Positions 62,805 to 64,000 of a stretch of DNA of 64,000 nucleotides are shown piece after piece. Each line of letters begins with the position of its first letter. The first letter of the stretch is position 1. The notes beneath the pieces were generated by a model. It was not told where the DNA came from and made no database searches. It saw only the letters and a program-made list of their open reading frames with translations. The stretch spans positions 35,456 to 99,455 of the forward strand of contig CALVVU010000006.1 of the NCBI GenBank assembly GCA_944363975.1, written 5' to 3'. This stretch comes from Candidatus Coprovivens excrementavium (GTDB taxonomy: Bacteria; Bacillota_I; Bacilli_A; RF39; UBA660). The translations under genes were made by a program, and so were the position numbers.

Positions 62805-63554
62805 ATGGCTTATCAAAGAGCTTATTTTCCAGTTAAGACGATTAGCTTGTCTCAAGGATATAGTAGCAATTCTTCGTCACATAAGCTTTCTTATGCTCTT
62901 GATTTGGCAGGAGCACAAGATGTTTTTGCACCATTTGATTGTGTAATTACGAAATTGTATCAACCAGATAATACTAGGTTGCATGCAAATACAGTATGGC
63001 TTACTAGTACAAAAAAAGTGATGTCTCCGAATGGCTATTATGGATATTTAACAATTAGTATTACTCATCCAAGTGAAATTGGAACAATGAAAAAAGGAAC
63101 TAAGTTTAGGCAAGGAGAAAGAATATGTACAACTTCTAAGATGACTGGAAATGCGACTGGTAATCATTTACATTTAGAAGTTGCAAAAGGAACTATTGCT
63201 AATTGGTCGAAGAAAGTATCTGGTAATTATTCAGAGTATGTTATGACAAATAATGTTAAACCAGAAGAATATCTTTTTGTTAGAGAAGATGCTGTAATAA
63301 AAAAAGATATTTATAAAGGTAAAAAGTATAATTTTGTTAAGGAGTCTGATATAACATATGTAGTTACAGAAGTACCAAGTGAACCATTAAATGTAAGAAG
63401 TTCTACAAGTTTGAATAGTTCTAAGAATATTATAGGTGGTTTAACTAATGGAGATGAAGTAATTAGATTTTATAGTAAAGGAAATATGTCTTATATATAT
63501 CATTATGAAATAATGGGGTATGTATCTAATAGATATTTAAAGAAGAAAGTGTGA
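62805..63554 (+). CDS. M23-type peptidoglycan endopeptidase with SH3-like domain, no signal
   Basis: 249 residues. The M23 (LytM-like) domain shows the zinc ligands His26 and Asp33 in 'SSHKLSYALDLAG' and His121-x-His123 in 'TGNHLHLEVAKG'. The C-terminal 60 residues form an SH3b-like domain ('PLNVRSSTSLNSSKNIIGGL', 'GYVSNRYLKKK'). There is no signal peptide, as in phage endolysins. AAGGGGGTGAT precedes the ATG. No phage genes are nearby. The stop codon TGA is part of the next promoter. Confidence 0.87.
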   Translation: MAYQRAYFPVKTISLSQGYSSNSSSHKLSYALDLAGAQDVFAPFDCVITKLYQPDNTRLHANTVWLTSTKKVMSPNGYYGYLTISITHPSEIGTMKKGTKFRQGERICTTSKMTGNATGNHLHLEVAKGTIANWSKKVSGNYSEYVMTNNVKPEEYLFVREDAVIKKDIYKGKKYNFVKESDITYVVTEVPSEPLNVRSSTSLNSSKNIIGGLTNGDEVIRFYSKGNMSYIYHYEIMGYVSNRYLKKKV

Positions 63555-63560
63555 TATAAT
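63552..63560 (+). promoter_or_regulatory. Extended -10 promoter overlapping a stop codon
   Basis: TGATATAAT; its first three bases are the stop codon of the M23 gene. The next ATG is 16 bases downstream, with AGGTGAT between. Confidence 0.6.
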
Positions 63561-63576
63561 ATTTATAGGTGATGTT

Positions 63577-63882
63577 ATGTTAATTTTTAATCCTAGAATT
63601 GTATTTATGTTATTTAGTGTATTGATTCAAGCTTTATTTGGCTTTGCTTTACTTTATATTGCTTCAATTATAAAAAATAAAAAAGAAAAATTTTGCACTA
63701 AATGTGGGACAGAGGCTAAAAGTAATTATAAATATTGTAAAAATTGTGGTAAGGAATTACATATTGGATATAATGAAATAGCAGTTATTATTATATCAGC
63801 ATTGGGAATAATAGTGATTGCTAGTTGTGCTTTGTATTTATTGTTTTTTACTATGATGGTACTTATATTCGGACTTATATAA
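63577..63882 (+). CDS. Small membrane protein with zinc ribbon between two helices
   Basis: 101 residues. First membrane helix about 7-29, then a zinc ribbon with two CxxC pairs ('FCTKCGTEAKSNYKYCKNCG'), then a second membrane helix region (about 66-95). ATAGGTGATGTT precedes the ATG. The ribbon would face the cytosol between the helices. The family is unknown; compare the zinc-ribbon membrane proteins at 46521 and 47374. Confidence 0.75.
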   Translation: MLIFNPRIVFMLFSVLIQALFGFALLYIASIIKNKKEKFCTKCGTEAKSNYKYCKNCGKELHIGYNEIAVIIISALGIIVIASCALYLLFFTMMVLIFGLI

Positions 63883-63888
63883 AACAAA

Positions 63889-63920
63889 AAAATTCCTTGA
63901 TTAAGGAATTTTTATTTTTT
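63889..63920. terminator. Bidirectional terminator
   Basis: AATTCCTT and AAGGAATT pair around GATT, with A-run and T-run flanks. It serves the small membrane gene and the minus-strand tRNA-Lys. Confidence 0.85.
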
Positions 63921-63923
63921 TAA

Positions 63924-63999
63924 TGGTGTCCCCTTAGGGATTCGAACCCTAGACCCACTGATTAAGAGTCAGTTGCTCTACCAACTGAGCTAAGGAGAC
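63924..63999 (-). tRNA. tRNA-Lys (CTT anticodon)
   Basis: 76 bases with encoded CCA. Acceptor GTCTCCT pairs with AGGGGAC (one T-G), anticodon stem ACTGA/TCAGT, loop CTCTTAA with CTT. The gene is complete; its promoter is beyond the window. Confidence 0.93.
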
Positions 64000-64000
64000 A

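Noticed and set aside
62203..63554. Prophage remnant around the signal-less hydrolases
   Set aside because: No capsid, tail, integrase, holin or repressor genes nearby, and no att-like repeats around the tRNA genes.

Overview
The window is an AT-rich bacterial chromosome segment, visibly below one third GC, with almost every gene on the + strand. The family content is Bacillota: CIRCE-controlled hrcA-grpE-dnaK, a dnaG-rpoD-trmK cluster, T-box leaders before alaS and valS, XseA/XseB, RelQ-type synthetase, MurI, and a Gram-positive-type DnaK without the Gram-negative insert. TGA ends several genes (hrcA, the HD gene, murI), so the standard bacterial code applies rather than the Mycoplasma code. 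Peptidoglycan genes (MurI, two VanY peptidases, GH25 and M23 enzymes) imply a walled cell. The mixture resembles uncultured gut Bacilli near the Mollicutes/Erysipelotrichia (RF39-like). That placement is inference.

Layout. 0-2.2 kb: end of a WG-repeat surface protein and a convergent VanY peptidase. 2.3-9 kb: heat-shock operon with two CIRCE boxes and a pepF gene placed between dnaK and dnaJ. 9-14 kb: membrane proteins of unknown role, a zincin-like membrane protein and MtaB. 14-21 kb: recD2, an AI-2E-type transporter and an Ala T-box operon carrying a dNMP-kinase-like gene and an unusually short alaS. 21-23 kb: an internal-thioester adhesin. 23-27 kb: dnaG, rpoD, trmK and a YqfQ/VrrA-like gene. 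27-29.5 kb: prepilin peptidase and a GspE/PilB-type ATPase, convergent, with no pilin nearby. 29.5-34 kb: Val T-box operon (HD hydrolase, valS) and a small alarmone synthetase. 34-35 kb: a gene closely matching the mitochondrial CDP-diacylglycerol synthase Tam41. 35-36.6 kb: xseAB. 36.6-43 kb: two WG-repeat membrane proteins, a polytopic membrane protein, a SpoIVB-type S55 protease and a GH25 lysozyme. 43-58 kb: mostly uncharacterised envelope proteins, including a paralogous two-cysteine ectodomain family, two tRNAs and murI. 58-64 kb: a PPC/DUF296 protein, an ABC-2 exporter, a Yip1-like membrane protein, three minus-strand tRNAs and two leaderless peptidoglycan hydrolases.

Regulatory style is very compact. 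Most units end in a short hairpin plus T-run, often overlapping the stop codon of the gene. Within a few tens of bases comes an extended -10 element (TGnTATAAT) and then a start codon preceded by GGTGAT or AGGAGG. Leaders are therefore very short, apart from the two T-boxes.

Most interesting items: the bacterial Tam41-type gene, the SpoIVB protease with an intact triad, the shortened AlaRS, the thioester adhesin, the paired-cysteine ectodomain family with zinc-ribbon N-termini, the set of WG-repeat proteins, and the overlap of terminators with coding ends and promoters.
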